Source: Archegozetes longisetosus
Taxonomy: Eukaryota; Arthropoda; Arachnida; Sarcoptiformes; Trhypochthoniidae
Length of the DNA: 64,000 nucleotides
NCBI GenBank assembly: GCA_018873245.2
Contig: JAEMBT020000007.1
Location: 1,054,001 to 1,118,000, forward strand
Direction: 5' to 3'
The notes under the pieces are model-generated. The model was not told the DNA's origin. It saw nothing but the letters and a program-made list of their open reading frames with translations, and made no database searches. This document shows, one piece after another, positions 22,990 through 34,085 of this stretch. The number at the start of each line of letters is the position of its first letter. The first letter of the stretch is position 1. A program made the translations under genes and the position numbers.

Positions 22990-24025
22990 TAGTTGAAATT
23001 TCTTAGTTTTGTCCAATGAGAACGCGATCTTATCATCCAATAAGGCATACAATCAAAATTGATAGGCAATCTATACACCCTTTAGCTTAGTGTTAGCTCG
23101 ATGCCTTCATCTATGTAATGCATCTTTGTTTGAGCGAAAACTTGCGATTGTTCTCAACTTCGCTTTGTTTTGTAGAGAAAAAAAGAAAGGCATTAATTCT
23201 GAAAGTAATGTAAATGAGTTATTCATCCTATTGTCTATATTTTGGGCAAAGTCCGAAAGTTAAACATGTTTAATGAAAGAATAATGAATGGTGTACTGAT
23301 AAAAGTTTTTATTGTTTAAAATTGAGCATAGCATAGTGTTAAAATTTCTATTGAAACAAAGAGTACCTTCTCAGAAAATAAATATAAGAATATGTTATTA
23401 GTTTATATTTTTGCCATTTCAAATGACAGTAAGTTCACTGATTTTTAAACTAGGCTAACACACAATAAATTGAAACAATAAGTCAATTTTTCTCATTAAT
23501 TTTGGGCCCGCGGGCCAGATTATTAACTAAGTAACTGATAAAGGCCAATATTTATTATCTCACGGATAGCATTATCGAAGACACAATAGACTATGGTTTT
23601 TATTTCTAGAAATAACTTTTATCTTTCATAAAATATTTCCGACAATTAATTAACTGGATTACTAAAAACTTTTAGCATAACTCACAACAATTGTCTCTAA
23701 TGGAAAAAGAATTCATTAAAAAGTTTCGAAATAATATTCAAACTGAAGAAAAATGAATAAAAATACCAAGGGAATATATTATGAGAAGAAAAAGAAGAAA
23801 TCTTTCGCTTCTCTCATCGAATATTTATTTCAATTCACTAAATCAAAATGCACCTAAAATAAGTTTTAAATACAATGAAATTAGAAAATTTATGCATTTC
23901 TAAACAAGTTTTAAGATATATATATATATATTAGATTTGCTCATCACCAGCGGATCTATTGCTATTTCAGGTATAAATGAATCTCAAAACGACTGATATC
24001 GATATACAGTCTTTTATCTCCTAAA

Positions 24026-24599
24026 CTCATATGAATACTTTTTTTTGAAAAAGAGCCTTAGGTTTAAGACTAAAACACTCTAAGCCATAAATAAAAACAT
24101 ATACAAATATAGGTTTTGATTTCATGTAATTATTCAACTCTTAATAAATGGCAAAATAATATAGAGATAAGTAGTTCACAGGTACAGCTAAAAGTACAGC
24201 TAAACCTCTTTGTCTTGAGCACAAAGTTAAGCTCTTTTTGAAAGAGACCAAAATAGAGCCATAGTTTGTTATGAATTTACTTGTACCTTTATAGAAAAGG
24301 CTTAACTACGTGTTCAAGGTAGAGAGGTTTGGCTGTATTTTGATTTTAACCATAATAACATATGAATAATGACATATTAATGATTTGGCTACTTTACAAA
24401 TGGCTATTAGTGTTAACTCTGACCACACCAATCTGTACTGGAGTCAAGTTAAAAGTTTGACAGTCACATCAAATTAGGATTAGTTCTAAACTATTAGTAA
24501 TTAGGATTCCCTTTCAATTTAAATGTAGTGTTTAATGCTTTTTATGCTCTCGACCTTAAGCCTAAGGCTCTTCTTCAAAAAAATTACTTATATAATGAG
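24026..24599. mobile_element. Palindromic MITE-like element
   Basis: The outer arms contain GAAAAAGAGCCTTAGGTTTA on the left and, on the other strand, GAAGAAGAGCCTTAGGCTTA on the right. A second inner pair at about 24185-24235 and 24290-24345 shares ACAGC(T/C)AAACCTCT and AGTTAAGC. No coding capacity. Termini are uncertain by several bases. Confidence 0.55.
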
Positions 24600-25098
24600 T
24601 GCAATTTTTAACATCACGCACCGATCAGATCAAACTCAAAGTTTCAAATAAGTCGAAGTAATGATTGTTCCTTAATCATGGTGTTTTGTTTAAAACACTT
24701 TAAGTATCAGAAGTGGCGTTTACAAAAAAGAGATACCTTTGTTTATAACTTATTTATTACCTAACTATTATCATGACCAAGAAAATAGCTTCTGAAACGA
24801 TGTTAAGAGTATTAGAAAATAATGGACAACATTTTCAGCATGTGTCATAAAGCATTGAATTGCTATTTTTAAACACTAATTGGATCACATTCAATATGAT
24901 TACTAAAAGGAGTTAGTCAGATTTCACTAATCGTGCACCAAACCAATATGGGTATCAAATTAAAGCTTGTGAAGAATAGAATATAAAGAAGAATAATGTT
25001 TCAAAAAATACGATGGCTGAGAGAAGATATGAGTTTCTTAAGATTAACGTTTAAAAACTAAAAAATCAATATTTATCATCTTTATTTTAAGAATAATT

Positions 25099-25703
25099 GG
25101 ATGTTCTGCCGAAAAAGGGCCATTGATTTTATAGTCAATGTATATATTTTCTGAATCAGTATAAAGAGTAGATATCAAAAGAAAAATTTCATATACGGAT
25201 ACGCACGTTTTAAAAATTGTTACACCCCCCGAGTGTATTATATATATATAATTGAAGTGTACTATAAGTATACAGTACGAACTACTGGTCAGATTTTAAT
25301 GATTGAGGTGTCAATTGATTCAGCATAGAGAGTGAGGAACAAATGCAAAGGTATACCCTCTCATTGTCTCTAGGTCAAAAGTTATCTGGGATAAATTAAC
25401 GAGATTTTATAAAATTTAGAGACAGAGCCATTTAATTGTAACAAAACCTAACCCAACCTAACCTAATGGAAACTCAAATTATGTTATAAAATTGCAAACG
25501 AGATGAATAATTTGAAATGAAAAAATTTTAAATCACTTTTTACAGCTTAAACATAAGATTAATCAAAATTCGAAAATTGGCCTAATTTTTTATAATGGGC
25601 GTACCTGGGGATGAATTTTTTCCTCTGACATCTACTCTTTTTACTGATTCAGAAAATATATAAATCGACTATAAATTCAATGGCCCTTTTCGGCAGAACA
25701 CCC
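25099..25703. mobile_element. Non-autonomous element with 8-bp target duplication
   Basis: Termini GGATGTTCTGCCGAAAAAGG and, inverted, GGGTGTTCTGCCGAAAAGGG; the arms extend about 110 bp. GAATAATT lies directly on both sides (25091-25098 and 25704-25711). The internal part contains a CCTAACCCAACCTAACCTAA stretch (about 25446). No ORF. Confidence 0.8.
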
Positions 25704-25719
25704 GAATAATTAAGTAAAA

Positions 25720-26487
25720 ACCTTATTGAAAGATACTAAAGTATTTTGGTCTCTTCTGATAAAATATATAAAAGCCACCAAAAAATCCATTCTTTAGATA
25801 ATGCAGACTCTGACTAAGTGGGGCACTTCTCGCCTCTTTAAAAATCTGAGGTAAGTGGAACACCTTTAGTCACTTTAAATAAGCTCATTTTCATTTGGTA
25901 TTCTCTGGATAATGCTAACAAGCTTTTTGAATATAATTAATAATTCTTGATATTAAATACATTTAAAAATTCACATCTTATCTCAGCCATCGTATTTTTG
26001 AAAAATTCTTTTTTCTTCTGATGCTACGCTTCATAAGCTATAATTTGATAGCCATATTGGAGCGGTGCACAATTAGGCGAGATGCAGATATATTTTGGAC
26101 TAACTTCTTTGTTTGTGTCAAATTTTGAATTGATGAGTAATTTACTTGGCATCTGATTAAAATATTCTAATATAAAAAGCTGCTTTGTTAAAGTTTAGAA
26201 GATAAAAAGACATACTGCATAGTATTAAAAATTCTGGAGTCTACGATCAGCTATTTGAACTAGCTTTTCGAATTCTTCTACACAATATTCAGACCGTTTT
26301 GATTAAACAATACATTCAATGGTGAATATCCAGGATTTGCTTTCAGCCATGGTATTAGTGGAGTCAATTCCCTGTTTTTCTAATCAAATCTAATTTGTCA
26401 TCAATTTAAAAGTTAAAATCCATATGAATATCTAGATATACCGTGATTAATTTATGATTTTGTCTTGAAATTTAATTCTCTGCCCTT
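25720..26487. other. Intergenic, no gene seen
   Basis: AT-rich sequence without recognisable coding or repeats. Confidence 0.35.
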
Positions 26488-26700
26488 CTAAATAAATTTC
26501 GGAAAGAATAGCACAATAAGCCACTTTAGTTCAATTAAATCTCTAAATATTTTTATAGTTGTGAGAACTTCAACTCCCATGGAAAAATTATGATAAAAGC
26601 CATCCTTCTCGAAAATTTCATTCAAAGCAATTTCACTTTGAAAATCTTCGTTTAATTGCAAAGTCATTGTTGCCATTGCAGAAAAGAACAAAAGGAACAT
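26488..26700 (-). CDS. Hypothetical small ORF
   Basis: A 70-codon frame that I do not recognise. The first residues (MFLLFFSAMATMT) could form a short signal peptide, and a hydrophobic WLIVLFFPKFI lies at the end. No cysteines, no upstream exon and no poly(A) context that I can support. It may be a chance frame or the fragment of a decayed gene. Confidence 0.2.
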   Translation of the reverse strand: MFLLFFSAMATMTLQLNEDFQSEIALNEIFEKDGFYHNFSMGVEVLTTIKIFRDLIELKWLIVLFFPKFI

Positions 26701-27485
26701 ATGAGAAGTTCTCCAAAGGAGTTTTTGGCGAGTTATAAAGTTTTTTCATACTTCAAGTGAAAAAAATAGTTTGAACCTTATATCTGCCAAAGTTTCAACA
26801 TATGATCCAATAGTAAAAATAAAAGTTAACTAACTTTAAATCGAGTAGTTAAAAACTGTGTCAATCGCCAGTATTTAGGATTAGATCTGCTAGGGTAGAT
26901 TTAAGTTTACATACATTCTACGCGTTTTAAAAAGCTAAATAAAATATATATCACCCAAATTAAATCAAATTAAATGTAAATAAGTCGTATTTAGAATTTT
27001 TTCGACTTTTCTAATTAATAATTTCAATGATCAATTAAACAAATTTTTAAATTGGTGTTAAACTGTACTTTGAGAACAATCTTCTCAGCTGTATGCTTTC
27101 GCTCGCGCACCACTCCTTGGGAAAACTTCACACATTACTTTTGTATATAAGTTATCAACTGCCAAAAACAATAAATAATTTGTTGCGCGAACAGTATCTA
27201 GTAAGTTATAATAGCACTCAAATTTTTGCTTCATGTATTCTTTGAGACTATATAAGGCGTTTGGATTGAAAGTTCACAACTTGAAGCCGATATTATATTC
27301 ATAATAAATGTAATAATAACTAAATTAACAAATAATGCCTTAATTCGAATCATTCTTTTCTCTTTCCTATAGAGTGAATATTTGAAGGTAACCTTTCTTC
27401 TGTTTTAAAGGTTATTTGTTTCAACTGGCAAAAAAGAAGTGGCGAAAACTTTTCTCAGCGATATTGCATTAAAGTAATACAAGTA

Positions 27486-27958
27486 CACTCCTTAACAAAA
27501 GTCCATGCTATCAGTAAACTATTGATAACTTATCAACTTGATAAATTTCATAAAAATAGCAATGCATATTAATAAAGTTCATTATGCCCATTTTGCTATC
27601 AAAGCAATTCAATTGCACATATGTTTTATGAAATGAAATTTCTCAACAATATTCAAAGAGTTAATGGTCAGCCACTTACTGCCGCAATTTCTTATACCAC
27701 GACCCAAGAAATAAACATATTTCGCTCCCGTTCGGTGAGCGGCTGACCATTAACTCTTTGAATATTGTTGAAAAATTCCACTTCATAAAAATGTGTGCAA
27801 TTGAATTGTTTTTAGCAAAATGCACACAATGAACTTTTATTAATATGCATTTGCTTTATTTTGGTCATTATGTGATGGGTGAAACTCTTATCAAAGTTTT
27901 CTAAGTTGAGATAAGTTATCAATAACTTACTGATAGCATGGACTTCTGTTAAGGAGTT
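27486..27958. mobile_element. Palindromic MITE with about 220-bp arms, TA target
   Basis: Left end CACTCCTTAACAAAAGTCCA and right end, inverted, AACTCCTTAACAGAAGTCCA, with TA on both sides. The arms continue through GATAACTTATC, CAATTGAAT and AGAGTTAATGGTCAGCC almost to the centre at about 27700, so nearly the whole element can fold back. TA targets suggest a Tc1/mariner-type parent. Confidence 0.8.
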
Positions 27959-27959
27959 T

Positions 27960-28870
27960 ACTTAAAAAAGACCTGTGTCAATATGGCATTTATCGCATTT
28001 TTTTTTGAAATCATACTGTATTTGATCCCTAATGAATAAACGGCGGAAAATAAGTTTTTACTTACTTGCCTGCTTTTTTACTTAAAAAGTGCGCTTTGAA
28101 CTCGTGCTTGCTTATTCTAACACTTCAGAGTTTTAATACTTAATCTTAAATATTTAGTTGTAATCCTTATAATTATAAGCTTATTCAGCCAAATATTTTT
28201 CTCAGAAATTCAAATTCAAACTATTCTATGGAGATTTCAAGACCTTTGAACTATTTCTCATAATAATTTGTGCAATGTTTTCCTCGAATTTTTATCTGTA
28301 GATTTGAAAGATTTCAATCACGAGTAACCTCAGTTAATTCTGAATAAAAGCAATAGTCGTTTAATAGAAGGGCTTACTCTAGTTTTAAAATACTGAAACT
28401 TTAATTTGAAATTAATCTAAAAAACCTTAAATTTGTAATGATATTGAATCATAACAGTAATGACAACATTAGCTGATGTTTTACATTCTTAAATATAGTA
28501 TAATTTTGAGGAAAACAAATAAAACATGCTTATTTCAAAATATTTTTGCTTTTTAAGAACTTTTTTAGAAATTTTAACGTGCTTATAATCCGCCGTTTAC
28601 TAATGAAGCTTTAAATTTTTGTTTTATTTTAAAACCAGAGTTTTAGCTACCTAACAATGTCATTGATCCCTAAGCATTTCAAGGAAGTTGTCAATTGAAT
28701 TTTATAACAATTTTTGGTTTAGTATTATTTGTTCAAGTTTCAAAATTTGATATAACCTTTTCAATCATATCATTATTTGCTCTGCTTTATTAGAAAGTTC
28801 TCTAAATTTTTGCTTTAAAATAGTCAAATCATCATAAAATCCATAAAAATCGTTCTAAAAGGAAGATCGA
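27960..28870. other. Intergenic, no gene seen
   Basis: AT-rich, stops in all frames, no recognisable feature. Confidence 0.35.
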
Positions 28871-29334
28871 ACACATCACATATTGATTGGGAAAAATTTG
28901 TTATTTGGTGCAATTGAACTGTCAGGTCATGACACACGGCCCGCTAAATTATTTTATTTTTAGCTACATTGGTTGACTTAAAAGAATCAAAATTTCTTCA
29001 TGAGGTCAACGGGATAAATAAAATTCAAAATATCATTTTGGTGTATTATCCCACTTGAATTATTGGTTGTGCACCGAGAGAATGGACAGTATAGAGGTCT
29101 GTAATAATAGAATCAAAATTTTCGGCCAATAAAAACATAGCGCAAAAACAATTATTTTTTTTATTGGCTGAAAATTTTGTTTTTGTTATCACTAGGCCTC
29201 TATACTGTCCATTTTCTCAGTGCACAGCCAGTATATTTGTGTGTTTCATGTGGTATTTTTTCAAATCACTTTAAGTGGGATAACACGTTAAAATAATTTT
29301 TTGAGTTTCATTTCACGTTGACTTCATTATAGAA

Positions 29335-29384
<50 letters not shown>

Positions 29385-29491
29385 TAAAAGTAAACTAATG
29401 TAACTAAAATAGCATGATTTAGCGAGTCATGGGTCATGACCTGACAGTCCAATTGCACTAAATAAAAATCTTCCAATCAATATATAATGTA
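28871..29491. mobile_element. Large palindromic MITE with internal microsatellite
   Basis: The outer arms share TATTGATTGG, TGCAATTG(A/G)ACTGTCAGG and TCATGAC, and further in ATCCCACTT, TGTGCACCGAGA, GACAGTATAGAGG and ATTGGCC. Together the arms cover almost the full 620 bp. The right arm is interrupted by an (AC)n(AT)n run (29334-29380). No coding capacity. Confidence 0.75.
29334..29380. repeat. (AC)n(AT)n microsatellite
   Basis: About 8 AC units followed by about 15 AT units within the right arm of the 28871-29491 element. The left arm has no counterpart. Confidence 0.95.
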
Positions 29492-29866
29492 TCCGGCTCT
29501 GCTTTTTTTGAATTGAAGCTCTAAGTTCTCACTATATATATTGAATAACGACCGACTGGTTGAATTATGGATTAAGTTGACTAAACTGATAACAAAAGTA
29601 AACCAAAACCTTTAAAATCGACTCAATCATATTTACAAGGTATGTTTCTATTTAATAGTATATAGCTATTGGGATTTTACTTCATAAGATGGAAAGCGGA
29701 TGTTTTGTCCTGAAATATTGAGATGAATGAGTTGTTGTTGAATAAGCGAAAATTTTGTTCCTGGGCGTTAAAAATACAAATTACATTCAAAAAATTGTAT
29801 TACTGAGTCATTGAATTCAATTAATATCATTTCCGTTTAACAACAATGTCCTGTAATTAAAAAGTC

Positions 29867-29874
29867 TATATAAA
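29867..29874 (+). promoter_or_regulatory. TATA box of the 29967 gene
   Basis: TATATAAA lies 93 bp upstream of the start codon of the eight-cysteine protein, a reasonable distance for a leader of about 60-70 nt. Confidence 0.45.
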
Positions 29875-29966
29875 TGGTAAGGTTTTCGCTCATTGACCTA
29901 AATTACTAAAAGGCTACAAAAGAGTTTGTTAGCTATATCAATAAACGCAATTTTCCAACGAAAATA

Positions 29967-30341
29967 ATGAATGCTAAAAATCTTTTGATAATAAGCTTAT
30001 GCTTCTTAGTGATGTGTTCTTGCTATGAAAAACCAAAACCTACAAAATTTGCTTTAAAATGTTTAATAAACATCTATAAGAATGAAGATTTAGTCAAATG
30101 TGGCACTGAATTGAGTGTGAAGTGGAAGCTAAATGATTCCGGGAATAATACTCATCATCAGAAGTGTTGCTCAATATTTGATTTTTGGGATTGCATTGAC
30201 TTAATAGCCGAAAAGAACTGTACAAAACAAGAATATTCTGATGTGAAAGAATTGAAGTACAAAGTAATAGACCTGGCGAATAAGAATGAATGTAAAAGTT
30301 ATACCTATCTATCAGACAACTGCTCAGCAAATGAGATCTGA
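29967..30341 (+). CDS. Secreted eight-cysteine protein, unknown family
   Basis: Single-exon frame of 124 residues. A signal peptide (NLLIISLCFLVMCSC, residues 5-19) is followed by a mature part with cysteines at about 32, 45, 67, 68, 76, 85, 109 and 119. The pattern C..C..CC-x7-C-x8-C-x23-C-x9-C and the motif CC...FWDC are shared with the protein encoded on the opposite strand at 31626-31955, so the two are paralogues that duplicated in inverted orientation. I do not recognise the family. A TATA box lies at 29867. Unlike its paralogue it has no membrane helix after the stop. Expression and role are unknown; a small secreted effector or binding protein is possible. Confidence 0.65.
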   Translation: MNAKNLLIISLCFLVMCSCYEKPKPTKFALKCLINIYKNEDLVKCGTELSVKWKLNDSGNNTHHQKCCSIFDFWDCIDLIAEKNCTKQEYSDVKELKYKVIDLANKNECKSYTYLSDNCSANEI

Positions 30342-30468
30342 TCAACAATTTGAAGATCTGAGTTATCGAATAAATTTGATCACAATTCATTTTCATAAAA
30401 ATAATTATTCTGAAGTTATTCTACTTATTTTATTCAAAAAAGTAAAGTTTACAGTTATTGCTGTTTAA

Positions 30469-31517
30469 ATTTCCTACACTGCTTTCAAGATACAATTAAT
30501 TATGTTTCAACTTTACAAATTAATGAAGCATTCGTGTAATTGTATACTCTGAGAAATTACATTTTATAATTCATATTTGTATAAATTGATTTTACTTTTG
30601 GGTTTTGGATTTATTCAAATTGACTTTAGAATAAACAGTCTTTTTCTTACTCTGATTGCTAGATGTGTATAGTCAAACTGCAAGACTTAAACTAATTAAT
30701 TGAATTATTTATTACTAACTTTTAAATCTTTATTAATAGAATAGCTGCTACAGGTCGGTTCTAAAATAATTGCTATGAAATTACTATGCAAATTTAGCTG
30801 ATTTCAGTTTTAATTTTTAATATAATTTTAAATTTTACAAGTTTTGAGAGTCAGGAAGTTTGTTTATCTTTTTAGTAACTCTTTTGAGGTTGTGACAAAT
30901 AAGATCAAATTATTTGATATCTCATCTAAACTATTAAGACGTTTTCTATTCTGTGATAACAGTTGAAAGCTGGATAGTAATAAATTTAATATAGTAATAA
31001 TAATAATTGCGAAAGTAAAAGATCAAAGACTTTTCGAAAGACAAATATGTAATGATACATGTCCATTTTATTAAGTCTTTAGTCTTATTTGCTCAAAAGC
31101 TTGAGCTTAAAATATAGAGATTTTTGCATTCAATAGTTTCATTAGGAATAATATCGTGATTTATTGATTGTATAAATCACAGATAAACAAAGTAGTTCAA
31201 TGCAAATATATTTGAATCATTTCTATTCAGATAAAGATATTTTATACTCGAGTGATAACGAATTTGGAATATAACAAAAAGCTGTTATCAATACTTTTTC
31301 AGAGCTTTCTTGCAGACAAAATTCTATGACAACAAAAAGATAAGTAATTAATGCTAGTATTGAATAATGGAGTTGAATATAAAGCTATTAAATAGAATAT
31401 ACCCATAGATAAGGAAAAGCAATAGAAAAAAAATTAATAGATATTATGCTCACTCTAAAAATATATTATTATTTTTATATAAAAGAGAAATAATCAAGGT
31501 TTCTATTATTTTTATCA
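30469..31517. other. Intergenic, no gene seen
   Basis: AT-rich spacer between the two eight-cysteine genes. No coding or repeat recognised. Confidence 0.35.
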
Positions 31518-31625
31518 TTATTTGGGAGGCGAATATTGTCTTCTTCTAGATAGCAAAACAAATGTTAAGACTACGAGAATCGAGACAACCGCTAAACAAG
31601 CGATCACTACAAAGGCGATTATCCG
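31518..31625 (-). other. In-frame membrane-anchor extension behind a TGA
   Basis: Directly after CAA TGA the same frame runs CGG ATA ATC ... to TAA at 31518-31520. It encodes RIIAFVVIACLAVVSILVV and then LTFVLLSRRRQYSPPK: a membrane helix of about 24 residues with a basic stop-transfer cluster and a short tail. No GT occurs around the TGA that would allow an intron to remove it. Explanations are a recent nonsense mutation (CGA to TGA), stop-codon readthrough giving two isoforms, or a sequencing error. Confidence 0.6.
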
Positions 31626-31955
31626 TCATTGAAGGCTTGAGCACTTATCATATGGATATACACGACATTCTTCTTCTAAATTCTTATGAATAGCTTCCAT
31701 CGAGACATTGAATATTTTTCTGTCGAAATCTCCTTCGCAATGTTGACCCAAATCTTTCTGACATTCGTAAGAATCCCATAGAAAGCAACACCAACTTTTG
31801 AATTTTTCCTGTTTATTATTTCGGTCTACACCCCAATGGGTTTCGGCCCCTTTCACGCATTCCTCCATTTTTGTCCGATTAGGACATATTTCTTTACCGA
31901 TTACTTCATTCGATGAATAGAGAGTGAGTATGAATAATACCAACAAGTAATACAT
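31626..31955 (-). CDS. Eight-cysteine secreted or membrane protein, unknown family
   Basis: 109 residues from ATG 31955. I prefer this start to the ATG at 32003 because it opens directly into a signal peptide (MYYLLVLFILTLYSSNEVIG) and is preceded by a good 3' splice site (TATTATTACAG), suggesting an intron in the leader. Cysteines at 24, 33, 56, 57, 65, 73, 97 and 105 follow the paralogue at 29967 (CC-x7-C-x7-C-x23-C-x7-C; KSWCCFLWDSYEC). The frame closes with TGA at 31626-31628, but the next 35 codons in the same frame encode a membrane anchor (see the next entry). The ancestral protein was therefore probably type I membrane-bound. Confidence 0.65.
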   Translation of the reverse strand: MYYLLVLFILTLYSSNEVIGKEICPNRTKMEECVKGAETHWGVDRNNKQEKFKSWCCFLWDSYECQKDLGQHCEGDFDRKIFNVSMEAIHKNLEEECRVYPYDKCSSLQ

Positions 31956-32009
31956 TTCTTCAAACTGTAATAATATATAAAAATTCAGTTTCAGCACACC
32001 CAAAAAAAA

Positions 32010-33528
32010 TTTCCGTCTGAGTGTGAAAATAAAAGCAGACTTTGATTCTTATAAAAAGTAAAATCTTGCTGAAATCATGGCTAATTATGAAAACAAAAAA
32101 TCGTTAAAAATCAAGTATTGTTGAAAATTCATATATAAATATCTTTTGATAGTAAAAGTAATAAAGTATTTTGCAGTTACTAATGCTATCATTTATAAAA
32201 CAATGCATGTATTGACGTAATACCTTACATGAAAGTTACAACGACTTTCTAACATTCAATATGTTCATACCTGAGACAGAAGAAGGAAATATTGATTTTA
32301 AGCTTTATATACAAAGCTCATTATTTTATTATCTGTAGTCATAGAAATTAAATGAGACTAATGCTTTTATCCATAACGGAAGTACTTTAAACTCAACTTT
32401 CAATTGATCCTTGTGCGAAAGTTACTCATATTTTCAAGTATTGTATTGCAACTTTCCCTTTTAAGTCCATTATGATTCTTATTTTCATGTAAGTTTTAAT
32501 TATTTTGAATTGAAAATAACAATACAATTATTGCAAATAGCTCGTGTCTCATTACTTAAGCATTATGCATTAGAAATGCAATATCTCCAACTTTATGGTA
32601 GAATGTTCAGCTTTGAAACTTGTTCTCCAGTCTGCAGCTTGAGCCTCAAAAACTGGGCTATAATCTCCAATCTTGAAAACTTTTAGTGCAAAAGTCTACT
32701 ATTTATCTAATATTTGGAAAAATCTTAACTAGATCTCAATATTTGAGGCTAAGTGAGCGAAATGTTATTTCTATTATTTTTGATATGGTCAAAAATTTTC
32801 AACCTTTAAAAAATAAACAATAGACAGTACTCAATAACTCATTGTTGATATTGTAATTAAATGAATTGATGAAATAATAGAGTTTTGTCTATCGTATATT
32901 TATTAAAATCTTCATAATTTCTGATCAAATGATCAAAAATAACCGAAATATCATTTGAGTCACTTTTCGTCTCACTTCTTCAAAAATCTTTCAAGCTAAA
33001 GAAAACTTTATCTCCGATATATTGAGAAATTTGACTAAATTACATGATGAAAATTAATATTTCAAAATTTATTTAAATCAATGACAGAGGTTGAAACAAA
33101 GTGCTTTTCCTCAGAAAACTTGATAGAATCTCAAAATATATAAAACAATAGAATCAAAAAGGAAAATCAAGGCGTGAGATCGTTGTATTTTGTTAAATGC
33201 TAGTGCTGCATTATTTCGACCTATGTATATATATGTGTAGAACAAGTAAGAATGATGTGCAAAAATATCAGAAAATTCGAATTTGATTTTTCGCTGTACT
33301 ACAAAGATATCTGTGGATTGTTTTAATTCGAATATGAGCTTAACTAAATTGTTCATGCTTCATGGATTTGATGATAATTTTTCCAAGTTTCATTACTGAC
33401 AACTATTTTCTTAAATAAAATCAAAATCATAATCCCCCTGTTAAGCAACAGTAGATCTGGTTGAAAATAAGGTTCAAATGTGATGCAAGTTATTAAATGC
33501 TAGAATTTACGCTAATTTGATACTCTCA
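32010..33528. other. Intergenic, no gene seen
   Basis: AT-rich sequence with no supported feature. The missing first exon of the 31626-31955 gene may lie at its left end. Confidence 0.35.
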
Positions 33529-33532
33529 TTAA

Positions 33533-34000
33533 CCCTTCGTAACAACTTAACTTCCAAAAACGTTAAATTAACTGTGGGGTAAATTGTTACCCCACGTTTT
33601 CCACGCTTTATATCTGTTCTAAGTTAGTCCAAGTGCTATCAGAATCAAGGTTAACCCTTGCTTTTGAAGTTTTAATTTACTAATTAATTAATTTCTAGTT
33701 ACAGCGTCATCAGCGGTTCAAATTGCTAGTAGCGACATTACAGCGCTGCAACACATATAGTAAACACGGAGCACTGCGATGTTAGGGGGGGAATTTCTGT
33801 CCTTAGAGAGACATGTTACCAGAAAAAAAATTTTAGAAATAAAGTTATAAGTTTAAATTAATCAGAATTTTTGTCATTCAAAGTCAGATATATGACTGAG
33901 GAATAGCTAAATTCTCAAGAAGTGACGACATTCTGTTGATTTTAGCGAGATTTTTAAAGTCAAACTTGGGAACATTTTACCCCACAGTTGTGACGAAGGG
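33533..34000. mobile_element. piggyBac-type MITE, copy 2
   Basis: 468 bp with termini CCCTTCGTAACAACTTAAC and, inverted, CCCTTCGTCACAACTGTGG, and TTAA on both sides (33529-33532 and 34001-34004). It is the same family as 1692-2167 but in the opposite orientation; shared internal blocks include CCACGCTTTATATCTGTTC and GCAGCGCTGTAATGTCGCTA (the latter read on opposite strands). It lies about 85 bp before the exon 2 relic of the dead esterase-like copy. Confidence 0.85.
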
Positions 34001-34085
34001 TTAATCGCTAAAGCTTGGTTTATAAAATATCTTATATTAAGATAACTGCAGTTTTCATCTAAGTCTATATTTTCTTCTTTTGAAG

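Larger units (their letters stand above)
21150..23930 (+). pseudogene. 5' flank and exon 1 relic of the third esterase-like copy
   Basis: Blocks at 21150-21540 and 23010-23240 match the 5' flank of gene A in the same order. At 23892 the sequence ATGCATTTCTAAACAAGT matches the start of exon 1 of gene A (ATGCATTTGAAAACAAGT) but gives a stop at codon 4, and the match fades after about 40 bp. A deleted mariner (22457-22989) sits inside. The corresponding exons 2 and 3 lie 10 kb downstream (34086-36395), so the copy seems to be split. Confidence 0.55.
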
